64,000 bases of DNA from Trachythela sp. YZ-2020 (taxonomy: Eukaryota; Cnidaria; Anthozoa; Malacalcyonacea; Clavulariidae): positions 1,364,001-1,428,000 of the forward strand of contig JADLSH010000382.1 in NCBI GenBank assembly GCA_016169945.1, read 5' to 3'. Position numbers and translations under genes: made by a program. Shown one piece after another: positions 53,438 to 64,000 of this stretch (the first letter of the stretch is position 1; every line of letters starts with the position of its first letter). The notes under the pieces were generated by a model, which saw only the letters and a list, made by a program, of their open reading frames with translations, did no database searches and was not told the origin of the DNA.

Positions 53438-56281
53438 ATGACATGCCTTGAATGTATAAATGCCACCTCAGTTGTTGATGACAGGTGTGCTGAACTCACT
53501 AACTCATATCCATATCTAAGTGCTGCTGCCCCTATTAGTAATTTACAGCATCTTACTAACTTGGATATTGATATTCAGATACCCTCCGATAGTAATTTTA
53601 AATACTATAGCACTCATGACTTCCATAGTGATTATGATATTAGTGAGTGTCTTAAAAATAATCTATGTTTTTCAGCATTGCATTGCAATATTAGAAGCTT
53701 GTCTGCAAATTTTGATAACCTGCTTAATATGTTATCTGAACTGTATTATTCATTTTCCCTTATTGGACTTACTGAAACAAAACTCAAAGTAGATCAGCCT
53801 CAGGTATCAAATATTGATATATTGGGTTATCAATTTATTTCACAACCTAGTCACTCAATGGCTGGTGGTGTTGGTTTTTACGTCAAAAATGGCTTATCCT
53901 ATAAGGAAAGAACTGATTTGACAACATCAAAAGATGAATTTGAAGCTCTTTGGATAGAAATACAAAATAAGGGCAAAGCTAATTTAATATGCGAAGTAAT
54001 CTATAGGCACCCAAGAGGTGACTTGGATACATTTATTGAATACTTGAATTCTGGAATTGAAAAGATAAACCAAGAAAATAAAATTTGTGTCATTATGGGG
54101 GATTTTAATGTGGACCTACTTAAAGTAGATTCACATCAGAATTCTGATAAATTTCTTAATACTATGAGCTCATACTTCTTTCAACCCCATATCTTGCAAC
54201 CAACTAGGATAACTGATCATTCAGCCACTTTATTTGACAATATTTTTTTCAATACCCTTGAACACTTTGTAATTAGTGGCAACATTGTATATGATCTTAC
54301 TGATCATTTACCAAATTTCTTAATTTTTGATAAATTTACTTCCCTTCCCACTAATATAAAATTATATAAGAGAGATTACTCCAAATTGAATTATTCAGAT
54401 CTAATTAATGATGTTCAAAATATCAACTGGGATGAAGCTTTTGTCTCAGAACTTGACCCATCTTCCATGTTCCACTCATTTTATGACCGAATCTCAGTTA
54501 TAATAGATAAGCATATACCAGTGAAGCGAATAACACGAAAAGAACTCAAGCTAAACTCTAAACCATGGATTACGCCTGCACTAAAACGGTCAATTCAAAT
54601 AAAAAACAAATGGCATAAAAAATTTCTTAAAACTAAGTCAATTTATTATTATAATAAATTTAAATATTATAGGAACAAATTGAATCATCTTCTGAAGCTG
54701 AGTAAGAAACAATATTACAATAAATACTTCCTTGACAATAAACATAATAGCAAAAATTTATGGAAAGTAATCAAACAAATTGTTCACTTCAAACCACAGT
54801 CATCTCATAAACTTATTAAAATTATAGAAAATAGCCAAGAAATAATAAATCCAAAGTTGGTGGCAAATGCCTTCAACAACTACTTTGCTAATATAGGCAA
54901 TTACCTTTTAACTAAGATACCAAATGTACAGAATTCCCCATTAGATTATTTACCTGCACCAGAAAGCAATAGTTTTGTAGTTTTTCCTACTACAAGAGAG
55001 GAAATTGAGGATATAATATCATCTTTAAAAACAGGTAAAGCTACAGGTCCCTCTAGTATACCAATCAATATACTCAAAGTTCTAAAATATGTTATCTCTA
55101 AGCCTTTAGAATTAATTTTTAATGTTTCTTTTATGACTGGCATTGTGCCTATTGATTTCAAATTAGCTAATATAATTCCTGTTTATAAGACAGGATCCCA
55201 AACACACCTAGGTAATTATCGGCCAATTTCGCTTTTGTCAATTTTCAATAAAATTCTAGAAAAATTAATGTATAACAGATTATTAAATTTTCTTGATCGA
55301 AATGATATATTTTTTGAGAAACAATTTGGTTTTCGCTCAGGTCACTCCACTGACCACGCTATACTTTGCATAATTGATAAAATTCAGAAAGCAATAGATG
55401 ACCGTAGTACCTCTTGTGGAATATTTTTAGATTTTAGTAAAGCTTTCGATACCGTTAATCATAAAATACTTATTAAGAAATTAGAACATTATGGTGTTCG
55501 TGGTGTAGCTAAAGATTGGTTCACTTCATATCTCAGTGATCGAACACAAGTTGTCACTGTGAATACTGTTACATCAGATCAACATAATATTTCATGTGGA
55601 GTTCCACAGGGATCTGTTCTTGGTCCTATATTGTTCTTATTGTATATAAATGATTTTCATCTCTGCTCAAATTTTTTTGATTTTCACTTATTTGCAGATG
55701 ATGCTAATCTGTTTTGCGAAAATAAGAATATCTCAACGCTTTTTGCTAATGTTAATTTAGAACTAAATAAAATTCCTACTTGGTTATGTGCTAACAAGCT
55801 ATCTCTTAATGTAGAAAAATCTAAGTATGTTATATTACACCCACGACAAAAGAAAATAGAAACCCATAATATTTCATTAACTATTAATAATTGCACTCTT
55901 GAACGTGATTCTTCCATCAAGTATTTGGGTATTTTTATTGATTCTAATTTGAGTTGGAAGAGTCAAGTTGAATATATCAGCAAGAAGGTTAAAAGAAGTA
56001 TTGGGCTTTTATCAAAGTTAAGGCATTATGTTTCTGAAGTCACTTTAATAAATTTTTATTATTCTTTAATATATCCATTTTTAATTTATGGGATAATAGT
56101 TTGGGGAAATACTTATACAATATCACTTGACCCATTATACATACTGCAAAAAAAAGCAGTACGTATTATCACATTTTCAAGTTTTGATCAACATTCAAGT
56201 CCATTATTCAAGTATTTGAACATTATAAAGTTTTTCGACCTTGTCAAACTTCATATTTCAATGAAATTTTTGAAATTTTAA
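53438..56281 (+). CDS. ORF2: endonuclease and reverse transcriptase
   Basis: 947 open residues. The endonuclease has LHCNIRSLSANFDNL, GLTETKL, GGVGFYVKNGLSY, IMGDFNVDLLK and LTDHLPNFLIF. After a basic linker, RT reads KATGPSSIPINILK, IIPVYKTGSQ, NYRPISLLSIFNKILEKL, KQFGFRSGHSTDHAI, GIFLDFSKAFDTVNH, SCGVPQGSVLGPILFLLYIN and LFADDANLF (FADD, active site). The C-terminal region includes IKYLGIFIDSNLSWK and LIYGIIVWGNTY. All catalytic residues are in place. It starts 28 bases after the ORF1 stop. A one-base change near 56278 ends it ~80 codons early. Confidence 0.92.
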   Translation: MTCLECINATSVVDDRCAELTNSYPYLSAAAPISNLQHLTNLDIDIQIPSDSNFKYYSTHDFHSDYDISECLKNNLCFSALHCNIRSLSANFDNLLNMLSELYYSFSLIGLTETKLKVDQPQVSNIDILGYQFISQPSHSMAGGVGFYVKNGLSYKERTDLTTSKDEFEALWIEIQNKGKANLICEVIYRHPRGDLDTFIEYLNSGIEKINQENKICVIMGDFNVDLLKVDSHQNSDKFLNTMSSYFFQPHILQPTRITDHSATLFDNIFFNTLEHFVISGNIVYDLTDHLPNFLIFDKFTSLPTNIKLYKRDYSKLNYSDLINDVQNINWDEAFVSELDPSSMFHSFYDRISVIIDKHIPVKRITRKELKLNSKPWITPALKRSIQIKNKWHKKFLKTKSIYYYNKFKYYRNKLNHLLKLSKKQYYNKYFLDNKHNSKNLWKVIKQIVHFKPQSSHKLIKIIENSQEIINPKLVANAFNNYFANIGNYLLTKIPNVQNSPLDYLPAPESNSFVVFPTTREEIEDIISSLKTGKATGPSSIPINILKVLKYVISKPLELIFNVSFMTGIVPIDFKLANIIPVYKTGSQTHLGNYRPISLLSIFNKILEKLMYNRLLNFLDRNDIFFEKQFGFRSGHSTDHAILCIIDKIQKAIDDRSTSCGIFLDFSKAFDTVNHKILIKKLEHYGVRGVAKDWFTSYLSDRTQVVTVNTVTSDQHNISCGVPQGSVLGPILFLLYINDFHLCSNFFDFHLFADDANLFCENKNISTLFANVNLELNKIPTWLCANKLSLNVEKSKYVILHPRQKKIETHNISLTINNCTLERDSSIKYLGIFIDSNLSWKSQVEYISKKVKRSIGLLSKLRHYVSEVTLINFYYSLIYPFLIYGIIVWGNTYTISLDPLYILQKKAVRIITFSSFDQHSSPLFKYLNIIKFFDLVKLHISMKFLKF

Positions 56282-56524
56282 TAACAATCAGCTACCATCG
56301 GTCTTTTGTAATTTCTTCATTAGTGTTAATAAGATACATAAGTATAATACTAGGCTTGCTTCAAAACAGTCTTATTATCTACCAAAAGCAAGAACAAATG
56401 ATGGCATTTTTAATATTAGATTTCAAGGTCCTTCAGCGTGGAATTCTGTTGAGGAGAATTTAAAGTCCTGCTCAATTGCATTATTTAAAACCAAAATGAA
56501 ACAAAGCTTTTTAGAGCACTATTG
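56282..56524 (+). pseudogene. ORF2 C-terminal end, out of frame
   Basis: In the shifted frame: NNQLPSVFCNFFISVNK, YNTRLASKQSYYLPKA, FQGPSAWNSVEENLKS and KQSFLEHY before a TGA at 56522-56524. Same C-terminus as in the copy ending at 36389. Confidence 0.85.
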
Positions 56525-56790
56525 ATCCTCCATGTTTATATCTTGCTCTTGAAATTGATAAAATTGTCTTCCAAATGTATTATTGCATGATAATCTGCAA
56601 CTAAGTGTTTTGTGTGACTATATGTAAGTATTGTTTTGTGACCACGTGTAATTACTTATTTTTCTTTAACAATTTCACTTATCTGGCTGCTAGGCATTTT
56701 TAACCTTCTACGGTTATTTCTGGTGGCCAGAAATCCTACAAAATTTAAATTTAATATGTAAATAGACTTTAAAAAATGGGATAAATAAAA

Positions 56791-56822
<32 letters not shown>

Positions 56823-56829
56823 CTTCTTC

Positions 56830-58760
56830 AGGCCTGGAACCACAATCAATTGGAAATCTAAAAAGTCAGGTTGTGGCTGGAATATAGGAACGAGAAATTT
56901 CAGTGCATCCCATGGGGTTGCTATCCTATATTTTGAGAATTTCCAAATGCATGAATGCCTTGTCAATATCTTGGAAATTCCAATGGTACAGAATATATTA
57001 AAACTGTGATCATGCATGTTCCAATGTGGCAATACATTATAGTTATTGAAACGAATTTACTATTTACATGTGTTAAGCTGACCAAATAAGCTTGAAAATA
57101 CGTTGCAAATATAGTATTTCATTTCCATGTGTTTATTTATTAACTAAAACTGAACATTGATTAGTATTTATTTCAATTCCCCTCGACATATAAAGAGAGT
57201 TATAAAAATTCACTAATGTTAAAATTTCGTTTATATAAAGTTTCGTACAGTTGAATAATATATTTCCGCTGGATAGCCTGAGAGAAGGCTCCTTCCTCCG
57301 CAGTGGCTAACATGAAGTATTTAACCGAATTCATGAAAATGTCAGATTTTGTATCGACCCAAGGTCGTACGCTAAAAATGTTGAACGATCATGGATCTTT
57401 ATATAAGACGATATGAACCGGACAATGCTGACTATAAAAGTTGACTAGGATCATGCTGTGGTTTATCAATTTATGTAAGTTTCAACACTGTTGATATAAT
57501 ATATTAAATGTTGTGCACTACTGGCACTGCAATTCAGCAGTGAGCACTTGTGTATAATGTAGGAAAGGAACTGCGCAAAAGCTAGAGTATTATAAATACC
57601 TATTAACCCCTCTACCCTGTAATTTATAGGCCTCGCACTTTTTTCAATAAAGGAAAACAAAACAATTTATGAATTGTTCTGGAAGTTGATGTCACAATAT
57701 TGGTGTATGAATTATACTTATCGAATTAGATAAAATGTTGAAAACAGACTCATTCTTGCCATCCTGACTTTTTTCTGTTTGAATATAAGGGTTCCTATGT
57801 CATATTATATAAATATATGCTTGATAGTATGTAACTTATGCACCAGTCATTGGAAGGCCTGCACTCCCCACCCGGGACATGCCGAGAAATAGCGGGATTT
57901 ATTTGCAGATTAGCCTATCTGTTATGCCTGGCATTAGACAGCGTACGTTAGATATGTGTCATGATCGCCAAAGATTATGAGCCGGGAATCAGCGGGAATT
58001 CGTCTGTTTGAGATGTATTATTAAGCCTTGCATATTCATGGACATTTACTCTATACTCTATAGACATTGTTTTACTAAAAGTAGCTTTTACAGGATAATG
58101 TATTGACTTTGTATACATTGCAAGATACAGCTAACAGACAAAATGCAAAATATTTACCTACTTTGCAAAGTTTTCACAAACTGTGGATTGCATGTTTGGC
58201 CACCAAAGATCAAAATTGGGGAAATTTTAGAATAGTTTGTTCAATTTTAAAAGCAATTATTATGGCCTAAGCCTTCATTTTTGGTGCCCGGGTAGCAGGG
58301 GACTTTAGTCATGTTTAGACTAGTAAGAAGGTCATGTATAGCGGGGAATTAGAATGATTTAGGACACAACCTTTATCGTGCATTACTGTGTTTCGGCTAT
58401 AATCAGTAAGCATGCAACTTCCCGTGTTTCGGCTAAGCCCCCTCTCTCCAGCAAGCCCCCTCCGATAAGCCCCATCCGATAAGCCCCCTCCTAATCTTAT
58501 CTGAAATAAACAACCAGAACCCCCTCTCCAGAGGAAAGGATGTTTACACTGTATATAGATAGTATTTAGTATTTTCAGCATTTTAATTTGGTTGGCGAGT
58601 TTAGGCGATTTAGTGCGAGTTTAAGCGATTTAAGAGAATTTTTGCCAATTTTTATCCGCGACTAAAATAAGGCGAGTTAGGGCGATTTAAGGCGACTTAA
58701 GGCGAGTTAAGATCCCAGAGCAGGCCTAATGTGACCTGTTCGCCGAATTTACTCAATGGT
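56830..58760. other. Intergenic; two small tandem arrays
   Basis: 58432-58495 repeats AAGCCCCCTCCGATAAGCC about three times. 58597-58715 has degenerate GGCGAGTTTAGGCGATTTA units. No gene is supported. Confidence 0.55.
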
Positions 58761-58783
58761 TGTCATAGGAACTCGAAGTTATT

Positions 58784-59402
58784 GTGTATTGTCAACGCAC
58801 GATCATTAAGGAATATAAAACTGCAGATCTTAGGGACTATGTACGTGATTGCAATGCTGATCTCTATGCAATTACTGAAACCTGGTTGAATATGGACGAT
58901 GCTGCTGTGAGGGTTGAACTTTGTCCTGACGGTTTTAAATTTATCGATCATCCTCGTACTAGTCGTCGTGGTGGTTGAACTGGTTTGTTATATCGTGACT
59001 CGTTTCATGTTTTGAAGCTGGAGAAAAGGCTCATTTGAGTTTGCCGAGTGGATTGTGACATCGTCATCTTCCCGTACTCTTCGAGTTGTCAACATCTACC
59101 GTCCACCATACTCTGAAGAGCACAAGGTTACAACTTCTGTTTTCTTCACAGAGTTTGTAAAAAACATGGATACTCTCCTTTTGTGCAAAGAGCAAGTGTT
59201 GATTACCGGAGATTTCAACATGCATATGGACGCCGCAGACAAACCTGAAACGCGGACAATCTACTCATGTCGATGGACACATGTTGGATTTAATAATACA
59301 CGCCTATCACATAATATCATACGATATCCCCCACATGTTGATCGCTACATATCTGATCACGCGTCAGTCTTTGCACTTTACTTGAGTCTAAATCAGTTAT
59401 GA
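58784..59402 (+). pseudogene. Non-LTR endonuclease remnant
   Basis: ADLYAITETWLNMDDAAVR carries the catalytic Glu. After breaks, TLRVVNIYRPPYSEEHK, VLITGDFNMHMDAADKP (GDFN) and DRYISDHASVFALYL (SDH) follow. Two or more frameshifts; the order is that of an L2/CR1/Rex-type endonuclease. Confidence 0.75.
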
Positions 59403-60210
59403 CTGTGACGAAATAAATTATAGGAAGACTAAATCGGTGAATTTGAAATCCCTTCGAAGTGATTTAGCTGGATCTACATTATGCAGTGATTTATTTAATA
59501 ACCAACATATCGATCCTGATGTCCTTGTTCAGATTTACAATAATACACTTTCTAAAGTTAGAACAGTTTCCCTCTCCCACAAGGCGCCCACAAGTCTCAT
59601 GCTTAGGACCACTGCTATTTACGATTTACTCCAGTAAGCTCTTTCAGCCGGTTATACGAAATAATATTCCAGACGCTCATGCATACGCGGATGATTCTGA
59701 ACTCTAACTTTCATTCAAGCCAGATAAAAAAGTGAGTCAGGTCGAGGCATTGGATGCGATGGAACGTTGTGTGAATGACATAAGAATTCGAACATGGATG
59801 ATAGTGGATAAACTTAAAATGAATGAAGGAAAAACTGAGTTCATGGTTATTAAATTGCTAAGCAACAACTTTGTAAAGTTAACATTGGTCATCTAACTGT
59901 CGGTGAATCTCAAATCAATCCTGTAAGCGCAGCTAAGGCTCTGGAAACATGGTTCGACTCTAACCTCAACTTACGACAGCATATTAATAAGACCTGCAGA
60001 GCTGCGTATTCCATTTAAATAACATAAGGCGCATTAGGAAATACCTATCTAAAGAATCGACGCGAACCCTAGTTCAAGCGTTTATTATTGGGCGCCTGGA
60101 TTATTGTAACAGCCTTCTTTATGGTCTACCCTCAGTCCATCTTGACAAACTACAACGTGCACAGAACTCTGCGGCGAGAATAACCTGCAAAACATCAAGA
60201 TAACTCATGT
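59403..60210 (+). pseudogene. Non-LTR RT remnant, 3' part of the same element
   Basis: PQVSCLGPLLFTIYSSKLF and AYADDSEL (active site) are followed in changing frames by MIVDKLKMNEGKTEFMV and YLSKESTRTLVQAFIIGRLD, then YCNSLLYGLPSVHLDKLQRA. Most of RT motifs 0-3 is deleted between 59400 and 59570. Confidence 0.75.
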
Positions 60211-60439
60211 GCATATATACGCTGCGAGTGATAGATGTTGAAAAATCCGCCTTAACGGTTTTACTGGATTTACATTGCTCTGTGTATTAAATAAATGTAT
60301 TTCATACAATATCGCAAAATATTAAGTCGACTATAACTCCCTCAATCGCAAGGTCCTCCTTCACAACATCAGATATTTGTGCCCACCAATGGCCATTTAC
60401 ATCCGGAATTGTTGTGTGTGTACGCCTGCCTGTGTGGTG

Positions 60440-61830
60440 TCTGTGTCGAAATTAATTCTATCATCCGAAGGACAAGAGTCTGATGATCCTCTTGGGTACC
60501 TGTATACGCTATGCCCTATTACCCCTTTGTTGAAGCTATCAAACTGACAATGGATACGTCGTCCGAAGAGACGTGTTATGCATTCGCAGATGATTTTGGG
60601 GCACGGAGCTAATTAATACTTAGAGATTGGTGGGATAATGTTGTGACACTTGGTCCAATGTTAGGGTATCACCCAAATGCATCGAAGTCGTGGCTTGTCG
60701 TAAAGTCTACAGAACAAGAAAAAGCACGACAAATCTTCGAGGATACCAACGTTAAAGTTACAACAGAAGGAAAAAGTTACCTTGGTGGGTGCATCGGAAG
60801 TGAGAGCGGTAAAGCCAAATACGCCGAAGAATTGGTACGCTCTTGGTACGATCAATTGACAGTATTGTCTAAGATTGCAAAATCAGAGCTACAAGCAGCC
60901 TATGCAGGATTTATGAGCGGCTTCATTCATAAATTGACGTACCATATCAGAACAGTGCCCAACATCAAGCAGCATCTTTCAACATTGGATGATATTGTGG
61001 ACAATATATTTATTCCAGCTTTTACTGAAGGACATATTTGCTCAAAGGATGAACGATTTCTTCTTTCTTTACCGGTAAAGAAAGGTGGTTTGGAAATCCC
61101 TATATCCTCGATCGTTTCTCAATTCGAGTTTACCAACTCTCGCATGGCTACTGAACAGTTGGTGATAAAGATCAAGAATCAAGACAGCACCTCACCAGTA
61201 GATGAGGAGCAGTATAGGAATTCGAGGAGGAACATTATTAAAGCTAGAGAAGAGCGTAATAACATAATCTTACAGCAACTCCGTGAGAAGATGAACCCAG
61301 AAGAGCTTAGAGCAAATGATTTAAGGAGAATGAAGGGCGCATATAGCTGGTTGACAATGCTGCCACTGAAATCAGAAAATTTTCTGCTGAATAAGAGAGA
61401 ATTCTACGATGTACTCAGCCTTAGATATCGTTGGACACGGAAGTATCTGCCATCATTTTGTCCTTGCGGTAAGAGATTTGATAACGACCATGCTATGTCT
61501 TGTATGAAAGGTGGCTTCATCCACAGGCGACACGATGATGTACGGGACATTTTCGCAAATCTCCTGAAGGATGTATCTCACGATGTTCAGGTTGAACCAC
61601 ATCTCCTGTGTGGTGCCAACTCATCTGATGAAGCTCGTTTAGATGTCAGTGTGCGCGGTTTTTGGCAAAGGGGGCAACGTGCATTTTATGATGTAAGGGT
61701 TTTCAACCCTTTCGCAAAGAGCTACCGTAACCAAAAATTGGATACGGCTTTCAGAAGAAACGAGAATGAAAAGAAGAGACAGTACAACCAACGTGTGATA
61801 GAAGTTGAGCACGGTTCTTTGCCCCATTGA
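60440..61830 (+). CDS. RLE-type non-LTR retrotransposon, RT end and endonuclease
   Basis: The RT end is visible upstream as DPLGYLYTL (broken) and CYAFADDFGAR (FADD at 60583-60594), followed by a TAA at 60610. The open frame from 60643 (395 residues) starts after it: GPMLGYHPNASKSWLVVKS, then a thumb region. CPCGKRFDNDHAMSC is the C-x-C-x7-H-x3-C zinc motif, and EARLDVSVRGFW plus AFYDVRVFNPF are the two acidic positions of a restriction-like endonuclease. This places it with R4/NeSL/Utopia-type elements, not the APE-type CR1 elements nearby. The end (HGSLPH) is frameshifted; PLIFAPYGG continues in another phase. Confidence 0.8.
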
Positions 61831-61870
61831 TCTTTGCACCTTACGGGGGGGGATGGCAGAGAAGCTGAGC

Positions 61871-62290
61871 GATTCATTGCCGAACTTTTAAAGAACTTTT
61901 ATCTAATTTTAATGTAGTATTTTACAATTGTATTTATAATATAACATTTATAGTACGCGTGTGCTGATTGGTCGAGAAGCGTGTTTCTATAACTGTATAG
62001 AAACACGGAAATTTTCCGGCCAAAATTTAAAATTATAAAAAACCCAAATTTACTGCGAATTATAAAACTTTGAATACTATTTAAAAACAATTTTAATGCA
62101 TTTACACATTTTTGACTGTTAATTTTCAAACAGAGTTGTTTTCTTGCAGCGAAATTGACGAGCAAAGGTCAGCATGCGTACGTAATGAGAATTTGTGAAT
62201 TAATCGAGTTTAAAAAATGTATTTTGAGTTATATTATAAAAGAAATAGAAAACATTTTTTCCTGTGTTTCTATTCACTTTTAGTATAAAT
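61871..62290. other. Hairpin-bearing spacer, no gene
   Basis: CGTGTTTCTATA (61979-61990), ACTG, TATAGAAACACG is a perfect 12-bp hairpin. The same TATAGAAACACGG motif occurs in complement near 63075, so the two may bound one element. Confidence 0.55.
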
Positions 62291-62299
62291 TTCCAGGTG

Positions 62300-62860
62300 A
62301 CTATCGATTTTCCTGCATGCTGATTGGTCCAAATTGAGCCTCTAAAAAGTGATAGTCACTGGTCAGTGACTATCACTTTTTTTCAAAATGGCTTCTTCGC
62401 AAGCTGCCGAATTTAAAACAAAAATCGTTTTTTGAGCCTTATTCAAAGTTTTAAATGAAAAAAACTGCCGCTAAATTAAAGGAGGATATATTTTTGACAT
62501 TTTTAAAGGTAAGCGATAACAAATACACTACTTTGTTGAAATGTATAAAACGTTTTCCGTACGGCTCAACACTCAAGTGTTTATTTTGAAAATTATTCAT
62601 TTTATCCTCATTTGTATCGTTATATTCAGCAAAAACCTAGCTGTGATATATTTTTAAAACCGTTCTACTTTGTATTTGAGCCCTTCCAAAGTATTTTTCT
62701 CACGAAATTGCTTGTTTTGTCGATATATTTTTGACACTCGTCTTTTGCCGGCATGTTTTTAATAACCGGCCGCTGAGAAAAGCGCTGAATTTTGTCCTAT
62801 AGCCTTTTCAACTGACCTCATAACTTTCTGTGTTTGTTTTTCTCTTTGAAATTTCTACTA
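62300..62860 (+). repeat. Duplicated segment, copy 1
   Basis: CTGATTGGTCCAAATTGAGC begins a ~560-bp segment that recurs at 63132-63690 with about 90-95 percent identity by eye. It carries the hairpin AGTGATAGTCACTG/CAGTGACTATCACT and an exon-like start ATGGCTTCTTCGCAAGCTGC. A second ATG frame (MKKTAAKLKEDIFLTFLK in this copy) ends at a GTAAGC donor. Confidence 0.8.
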
Positions 62861-63090
62861 AAACAATTAGTCGCCTCAGGCTCGGTGATTACAAGCCTAT
62901 AGTCACTTCGCCTTCGGCTCAGTGACTATAGGCTTGTAATCACCTCGCCTTCGGCGACTAATTGTTAAATAGAAACACTTGTGGGAGTTTGGGAGAACTC
63001 GAAATAACGTGGAAAAACTCGCCCTACGGGCTCGTTCTCCCACTGATTATTTTTCGTTCTCCCAAACTTCCACCCGTGTTTCTATAAGTG
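62861..63090. repeat. Pair of long hairpins between the duplicated segments
   Basis: AACAATTAGTCGCC ... GGCGACTAATTGTT (62866-62967) encloses an inner stem CCTATAGTCACTTCGCC/CAGTGACTATAGG. A second foldback, GGGAGTTTGGGAGAACTCG/CGTTCTCCCAAACTTCC, follows at 62983-63072. Confidence 0.8.
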
Positions 63091-63131
63091 CCTAGTAGAA
63101 ATTGTGAGGTGTCTATTGCTTTTCCTTCATT

Positions 63132-63690
63132 CTGATTGGTCCAAATTGAGCCTCTAAAAAGTGATAGTCACTGCCCAGTGACTATCACTTTTTTTCAAAA
63201 TGGCTTCTTCGCAAGCTGCCGAATTTAAAACAAAAATTGGTTTTTTGAGCCTGATTCAAAGTTTTAAATGAAAAAAACTGCATCTAAATTCAAGGAGGAT
63301 ATATTTTTGACATTTTTAAAGGTAAGCGATAACAAATGGCAGCGTTTTCTCGCTGTTGAAATGTACATGTATGAAACTTTTTCCGTACGGCTCAACCACT
63401 CAAGTGTTTATTTTGAAAATTATTCGTTTTATCCTCATTTATATTGTTATATTCAGCAAAAACTATAGCTGTGATATATTTTTAAAACCATTCTACTTTG
63501 TATTTGAGCCCTTCCAAAGATTTTTCTCACGAAATTGTTTGTTTTTGTTTCGCTTCGATATGTTTTTGACACTGTCTTTTGCCGGCATGTTTTTAATAAC
63601 CGGCCGCTGAGAAAAGCGCTGAATTTTGTCCTATAGCCTTTTCAACTGACCTCATAATTTCTGTGTTTGTTTTTCTGGCTTTGAAATTTC
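63132..63690 (+). repeat. Duplicated segment, copy 2
   Basis: Matches 62300-62860. Here MASSQAAEFKTKIGFLSLIQ stays open to a TGA, and MKKTASKFKEDIFLTFLK leads to the GTAAGC donor. Direct duplication with an ~830-bp period. Confidence 0.8.
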
Positions 63691-63691
63691 T

Positions 63692-63694
63692 ACT

Positions 63695-63725
<31 letters not shown>
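63692..63725 (-). repeat. GATA microsatellite, 3' tail of a minus-strand retrotransposon
   Basis: About seven AGAT units. On the minus strand this is a CTAT tail, placed directly after the 3' UTR of the partial element that follows. Confidence 0.75.
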
Positions 63726-63836
63726 TTTATTGAAGTTATAACTTACAGCAACAAAGGCTGAATTATAATAACCTTTACATTAAAAAGTATAAATTTATAT
63801 GTTACATTAAAATTTTATAAAATTATGATTACATTC

Positions 63837-64000
63837 TTAATACGAGTATCTATAGGAATTGTATAGGATAAAACTGTTTTTCAATCTATTTGTCTTACAT
63901 TTTGGAAGCTGAAACGTGCGTCTGTTACGTAAGCATATGGTACTATTGTTTCTAGGAGGCAATAGTTTATACAGTTTGTGTGAATTATCATCGATAATAT
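63837..64000 (-). CDS. Non-LTR RT C-terminal end (partial, runs off window)
   Basis: Minus-strand frame reading HKLYKLLPPRNNSTICLRN, RRTFQLPKCKTNRLKNSF and the end NSYRYSY before a TAA at 63837-63839. It matches the C-terminal pattern L-L-P-P...F...T-x-R-x-x-N-S-F also seen in the RT ending at 12601. The rest lies beyond 64000. Confidence 0.7.
   Translation of the reverse strand, partial: IIDDNSHKLYKLLPPRNNSTICLRNRRTFQLPKCKTNRLKNSFILYNSYRYSY

Larger units (their letters stand above)
52640..56829 (+). mobile_element. Nearly full-length CR1-group retrotransposon
   Basis: ORF1 (52752-53410, one break), ORF2 (53438-56524, one break near 56280), a 3' UTR and a CTT microsatellite tail (56793-56829). 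The 5' limit is not fixed; sequence after the TTA at 52447 may include its 5' UTR. It is the same family as 36038-38490. Confidence 0.85.

Overview
This is a repeat-dominated animal genome window, AT-rich, with no bacterial features. The mix of elements points to a metazoan, most likely a cnidarian: tyrosine-recombinase retroelements (Ngaro/DIRS type), a Crypton-type recombinase gene, a Helitron carrying a cysteine-peptidase reading frame, several CR1/L2/Jockey-group non-LTR retrotransposons, a non-LTR element with a restriction-like endonuclease, Polinton-type terminal repeats and a hammerhead ribozyme. The species assignment is inference. Almost all coding capacity belongs to mobile elements. 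Candidate cellular coding sequence is limited to one Calx-beta-like exon (1343-1448, minus) and possibly a SAM/SAMD3-like gene that sits inside a transposon (exons between 19193 and 21525, minus).

Layout. 0-2.7 kb: the end of a TTAA-flanked element, a hairpin MITE, a host-type exon. 2.7-14.8 kb: a 12-kb composite bounded by ~580-bp inverted repeats with 5'-AG...CT-3' ends and near-matching 6-bp target duplications (Polinton/Maverick-like termini). It has no Polinton genes. It holds a Ngaro-like retroelement with split direct repeats and a two-exon gag, arrays of satellite and telomere-like repeats, and a decayed CR1 copy. That CR1 copy is cut by a TIR element (9697-13157) which itself carries an endonuclease/reverse-transcriptase retrotransposon. 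The right inverted repeat is broken by a ~450-bp insert with a hammerhead ribozyme. 14.8-23 kb: a TTAA MITE, then a 4.2-kb TA-flanked TIR element with arrays of a palindromic motif at both ends. 23-27 kb: an intact Crypton-type tyrosine recombinase gene, a long foldback hairpin and DIRS-type remnants. 27-36 kb: a MITE abutting a truncated minus-strand Helitron copy, RT fragments, a hAT-type MITE. 36-38.5 kb: a broken minus-strand CR1 element. 38.8-45.8 kb: a long Helitron with peptidase, DUF6570-like, Rep and Pif1 helicase regions, broken by several frameshifts. 47-52.4 kb: a three-level nest, a TTA-flanked TIR element containing a TIR element with a perfect 9-bp duplication, containing a CR1-type RT. 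52.6-56.8 kb: a nearly complete ORF1/ORF2 CR1-group element. 58.8-64 kb: RT remnants, a restriction-like-endonuclease retroelement, hairpin-rich duplicated sequence, and the 3' end of another minus-strand retrotransposon.

The most useful results are structural. Nested insertions can be read from target-site duplications, and at 9.7/13.16 kb removing the element rejoins an interrupted RT motif. Two separate TIR elements in the window enclose non-LTR RT genes in the same orientation. Two Helitron copies share the peptidase frame, a splice-donor-like sequence directly before its ATG, and independently expanded peptide repeats. Exon boundaries, family names below superfamily level and organism are inferences from reading alone.
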